Positions 59,648-64,000 of a DNA stretch of 64,000 nucleotides are shown piece by piece. Source of the stretch: Bidens hawaiensis (lineage: Eukaryota; Streptophyta; Magnoliopsida; Asterales; Asteraceae); NCBI GenBank assembly GCA_021521415.1, contig JAIQDT010005777.1, positions 62,001 to 126,000 of the forward strand, written 5' to 3'. Each line of letters begins with the position of its first letter. Positions within the stretch are counted from its first letter, which is position 1. Under the pieces are notes generated by a model, which saw only the letters and a list, made by a program, of their open reading frames with translations, had not been told where the DNA came from and searched no databases. Both the position numbers and the translations under genes were made by a program.

Positions 59648-60975
59648 GTTGGGTATATGTTGATTTTTATAATGACATAAACAACCGGAATGAAATAACA
59701 ATAATTCATTTGCGAATTAATCATAGACATTTTCTGCAACTTTGAATAAAATAATAGACATTTTGGAGTCCATGTTGCAAGATTTGAAGTTCTCAGAAGC
59801 AAGGAAGAAAGGAATCATGGTTTGAAGAGCTACAAGTGCACAATTGAAGAATTCACCAGTTTTATCATCCAGACTTCTTTATTTTAATTAAATCACCATG
59901 AATTCTGGTTTTGTCTTTATTACGTTTCGTTTGATTTTAAGATGTTAGGCTTAACTTATTAGGTTGTCTAGACTTTATGATGAACCTTTGTTAAAGTTGG
60001 ATTTTATTTGGATTTTGCTTTTCGTTATGGTTTTATGAATCAGTAAAAGTTTGATATTATTTATTCGATGCATATGTGTGCTTGGCTTTATTTGATGAAT
60101 ATTATTGTTTTACAGAGTCTTTGGTGATTGTTTCATATAATAGGATTCTGTTAGGTCATTTACTATGTGTTATTGACTACTTTGTGATTGATTTATAATA
60201 AGATTATAGAAACAATATTATTAATCAAATAAATAAAAGTGTGCTACTAATTTAAAATGCTGTAAGGTGATAGCTTATTTGATAGGTTTTGGTTGATTAA
60301 GATTGCTAGATTTAGTTCTTCGTAAGAAGTCTGTCTATGTTTGATTTTTCAGCTTTGTCTATTGAGTCGAATTAATTTATTAAACTGCCTTTGATTTCTG
60401 ACTGTAAGGTACGATTGCGTTTAAAGGTACTCGTTCACAATTAATTTGATAGCCGTAAGGAAATGTAATATTAAAACTGGTGGTTTTAAGAATTTAATAG
60501 AAATCCGTAAGTATCTTCTTAAAAAGGGTCAGGGGTCTTGCTCGGGTTTTCTGTTAAGTGAATTTTATTATCCTATTTCCATAACAGGCATTTTCCGATT
60601 AATTGATAACTAAAACTTTGGGGATTCTAGCCTAGGTGGTTTTTCATCATCGTAATCATCATCTGATTTAAATCATCTAAATTGTCTTTTGTTTATTTTA
60701 TTTGTTTCTTAATTTAGTTTAATTTAAGTTTTCAGTAACCCCCATTAATAATAATAATTAAATAGTTTTGTCAATTAGTCGAGTCTAGTTAGTTAATTTA
60801 TGTAATTTAAAGAGTCTCGTAGATTCGATATCCGGACTTACTTAGCTTTACTAAAGTCGATCGGTTCACTTGTTGGTTAGTAGTTCAATCGAGTTTTAAA
60901 GAGTCTAGAGTATTACTTAGTAGTTTAGCATATTTGTAGTTAAATAATTATTAGACTACTTTTAGCACACCAATT
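59648..60975. repeat. Retroelement leader-like repeat, second copy of 22970-23945
   Basis: From about 59970 to 60970 the text follows 22970-23945 closely: 'tgatgaac.tttgtt', 'attcgatgcatatgtgtgctt', 'ataataggattctgttaggtcat', 'gattcgatatccggacttacttagct', 'ttttagcacaccaat'. Likely 5' leader of an Athila/Tat-like element without its LTR. 59648-59970 holds nothing recognisable. Confidence 0.55.
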
Positions 60976-61059
60976 TCGATAATTAAATTTTGATAAAAAC
61001 TAGTTTTATATTTTAGTTTTATTTGTATGTTATTAAGGTAGCACGCAATACCGGCTTAA

Positions 61060-61660
61060 CAACGGGAAGTGGAGGGAGATGGGAAAGTTAGGATGGTGTA
61101 ACTCAATTTACCTCAACGCCAAAAATCATCCAAAGAGTCGTAATAGTGGCGTCAATCTTTACAAGTTAGCAAACAAACGATATGTTGCCAAACATAAGCA
61201 TGTCTCTCCCTACCCACAAGCTTGGGAAATTTTTTGGGTATGTTCGATGTGGCATCCGGTGCCGAACGAGGTTGAGTCAGCGAAGTAGACAAAATGTCCT
61301 AAAGTAGAGAGTTTAGCACAGGTGGTTCGGATGATCGTTGTAACCCAGATCTTAATATAGATTTTACTGATGACGATCCAGTTGGACCAGATCGCCTAAT
61401 TGGGAGGGACAAGGCAAAGGCAAAGGGAACGGGATCGCCTTCAAACACAATTAACGATCCGAAATTGGTTGTTATAAAGGATAAGTTTCAAAGTTTTCTG
61501 AATTGCAAATCAAGAAGATGAAAATGAGGCAAAAATAAGTGAAGAGGCGGCCGAAATCAAACGGGAAAAAGCTCGTCTAATGGAGGCCGAGCAAAAGGAC
61601 AAGGCCGAGCGAAAATATTTCGATCTCTTAACGCCAGATCTTAGCAAACCTGTGCTTTGA
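61060..61660 (+). pseudogene. Myb/SANT-type protein with NAM-associated C-terminal domain (PIF/Harbinger-related), decayed
   Basis: The frame from about 61340 reads DLNIDFTDDDPVGPDRLIGRDKAKAKGTG and NTINDPKLVVIKDK; later EAEQKDKAERKYFDLLTPDLS (about 61579-61640). This order is that of the NAM-associated C-terminal domain in plant proteins often named glutathione S-transferase T3-like or Myb-like, which are derived from or accompany PIF/Harbinger transposons. The N-terminal Myb part (61079-61288) is barely readable. Stops and frame changes between blocks show it is dead. Confidence 0.6.
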
Positions 61661-61739
61661 AAGTGAAGTGATTATTTTATACAAATGTAATATATTATTT
61701 TATTTTAATGAAAGTATATCTTACAATATAAACATGTTG

Positions 61740-62475
61740 ATAGGGCTGTCACTTTTACCCGAAACCCAAAACCAACCCGAAAAAATCCGTACCCGAACCC
61801 GAACTAACCCGACCCTAAAAACCTGAACCCGAGAAAAGGCTTACCCGAACCCGAACCCGAACCGAAGTAATTCGGGTTGGTTCTCGGGTTTGATTTATAA
61901 GTTTCGGGTCAACCAAAAAACCCGAATAAACTTTTAGTTTTGAAATTAAATATATTTTTTGGTATAATAGACTTAGTCTTAGCCACTAAAGTTATCAGAA
62001 TCTGAGCCTAATCGACTGTTGTCATTCCAACTATTATGGATCGATTGTTTATTGTTAAAAATTTATTTTTCGTTTATTACTAATAGCAACCGTAATCGAA
62101 CAACCAATTCACGTCTGATTGAAGTCGATTATGGCTCGAGTTAGTCATTTATTTTACTTTTCTTTTGAATTATTTTATGATTTTATCAAGTTATGTTGGT
62201 TTATGATTTGATTATTTGCGTTATGAGTAAAAAAGAACATGTTGATTTAATTTTAGCATTGAAGTTTTTTTTTATTTATTTTTTGTTTTTTGTTTTATTT
62301 TCTAGGATTCTCGAAACCCGATTAACTCAACCCGAAAAAACCCGAACCCGAATTACCCGTACCCGAGAAACCCATGAGAGATTTGAGTTGGGTTTCGGGT
62401 TAAGATTTAAAACTTTGAAACTCAAAGAACTCGACCCGAAGAACCCGAAACCCGAAAAATGAACCCGAAGAACAT
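61740..62475. repeat. ACCCGAA-rich repeat pair
   Basis: Two clusters (61755-61930 and 62310-62475) consist mainly of acccgaa and aacccgaacccg, each with internal cgggtt complements, about 380 bp apart. The left side starts agggctgtcac. It looks like the two arms of a MITE-like element, but clear TIR ends and target duplications were not found. The ORF at 62193-62462 simply reads the repeat. Confidence 0.5.
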
Positions 62476-64000
62476 TCCTACCTGCTGATAGTTAAAACCA
62501 ACTCATTTAAAAATTTGAACTTCTCAAAGTTAAGCGTCAAAAGTTTTACTTAGAATCATTAGTTGTCATCGTTTAATATCATATTACTGAAAGTTAAAAT
62601 GATATGTCCGATGGGTTTGTTGGTTGGCGCGCGTGGAGGTCACGCAGGTGTTGGCAAAGTAGGAAAATAATTTGTTTCTGAAAAGGATGAGTAGTTATTC
62701 ATTGAACTTGGACATATTTGTCTGGTGCTCTTCAAGTGAGCCTTTTGCACATATAATTCAAGTCAAACTCGACTGCTCCTCACATTGTTTTAGATCTGGT
62801 CGTCCCACAATACCAAATTAGATTGTTGTAAGTTGTAACTCAAATCTATTTTAAGCAATTGCTCTACAAATTTAACTTTTAGTCAAATAAAAGAATGTAA
62901 GATGTTGACGAATTATATGAGCCTTTTTTAAACGAACTTATATAACTTTGAAACATAACTAAAATACATATCAAATTTAGAAATATTTTGTTTTTAATAA
63001 AAGGAAAACTTCTTTTACTTTTTGAGACTCGAACCTAAGAGAAAAGTAATCGATACCTGAGATTTTCTTTTTACCTGGTTAGTTCAGTCGTTAATAACCG
63101 ACACAACATTGAGCAGAAGTCTGTAATAATATACACTTTAGGATCAATAAATATACATAAAAACAATCAATAAGCAATATCACGATTTATCATATGCTAA
63201 AAGCCTTAACCGACTTTAAAATCTCTCTCTTCTCTTGAATTTTGATTACCATATCATTATTTGAAAGCATACGTTATTGTGTTGGCGTTGTATGAAAATA
63301 TACCATGTCACTCGAATATAATGATTATTTCGAAACTAGAAAAACATTAAATATTATTATTGTTTTACAACTATTATGATAAATTATATCAAATAAAAAA
63401 ATATATATAACAATGAAACATGTCTGGGCCGTTAACAAAAAATAAAATAGCAATTGGTTTTCTGGTTCAATGGCATTAAGATGATAGCTTAGGCTTAGAT
63501 CCTATGGTATTATGTTTGAAACATGATTTAAGGGAGTTTTCATACAATGGTATGTGGGCTTCTTCCTTGATGAAGTTCCTGAGTGAGTCAGGCCTGAAAC
63601 GTCAAAATCAGTATGAAAAATTGATATCTCAATAATACCCACCCAAATATTAAAGGCAGTTTCAAACCCTATAAAAAAACACTAAATAAAAATAATTAAA
63701 TATACATATTTGGAATTGAGTAATGGGCTTCTTAAAGTTAGAAAGTGAGGTGCAGGACCACAGCCCCACAAGCGCATATTTCAAGCCCACCATGTTCCAA
63801 AAATTAATTATTTAAACAGATAACTTTAATAAAAATTAGATTTTGAAAGTGACCACAAGTTTGTGGGACCACAAACGCATATTTTGGTTCGATTTTTGAA
63901 ATTACGAACAAAATGAATCAACTTATGAAGGAAAGTTCATAAGTTAAAAGGGGTTATGTTTAAACATCATTCTCCCATACTCGTTTTCTTTTCGTCAGAC
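62476..64000. other. AT-rich DNA without recognisable features
   Basis: No supported ORF, RNA gene or structured repeat. A short 'gactcgaacct' phrase near 63029 is a weak tRNA-like match only. Confidence 0.5.

Noticed and set aside
62193..62462. 89-codon ORF with TRITRTRETHERFELG-like repeats
   Set aside because: Reads through the ACCCGAA repeat; no protein family.

Overview
This is a eudicot nuclear genome window, very probably from the daisy family (Asteraceae). The main pointer is a retrotransposon accessory reading frame at 174-4784 (+) and 16185-19132 (-) of a type I know from Tanacetum and related genomes, where it is often misannotated as a synaptobrevin/longin-like protein. The family-level placement is an inference; no search could be run. 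There are no prokaryotic features, rRNA or convincing tRNA genes.

Host genes are few. (1) A PLS-class pentatricopeptide repeat gene on the minus strand (12581-14576) resembles Arabidopsis At3g26540 and carries two single-base frameshifts. (2) The gene for TFIIH subunit p52/TFB2 lies on the plus strand (36191-44016, 13 exons). All splice sites are good, but I read two indels in its exons. (3) The gene for chloroplast ferredoxin-sulfite reductase (SIR) lies on the minus strand (46899-50765, 8 exons, 679 codons) and is completely intact. TFB2 and SIR are convergent.

Everything else is mobile-element DNA. From left to right: the 3' part of a retroelement with a broken accessory ORF and a 3' LTR packed with TCGAGCA motifs (1-6091); a 305-bp tandem repeat (6320-7010); a gene-less LTR-like block (7013-9300); the PPR pseudogene; a pair of head-to-head Ty1/copia-type elements lacking most of pol (15.76-29.77 kb), whose LTRs, leaders and spacers are full of the motif ATTCGTTA; a second LTR-like block (29.8-32.0 kb); an RTE-type LINE remnant (32.0-34.6 kb); a 1.34-kb TIR element with TTA target duplications that ends 31 bp before the TFB2 start codon; TFB2, whose 5.1-kb intron 6 holds at least two insertions; SIR; a young, nearly intact Ty3/gypsy Tat-lineage element (51538-59647) just upstream of SIR; and a tail of repeat fragments, including a PIF/Harbinger-type Myb/NAM-associated pseudogene (61.06-61.66 kb).

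The most unusual material is the 15.76-29.77 kb region. Two related elements that have lost RT, integrase and RNase H lie divergently. One of them keeps gag plus the long accessory ORF and ends in a 395-bp palindrome made of two inverted LTR fragments. The accessory protein also occurs, diverged, in the unrelated-looking left-hand element. The elements share a peculiar design: short 7-8-bp motifs repeated dozens of times in LTRs and untranslated spacers.
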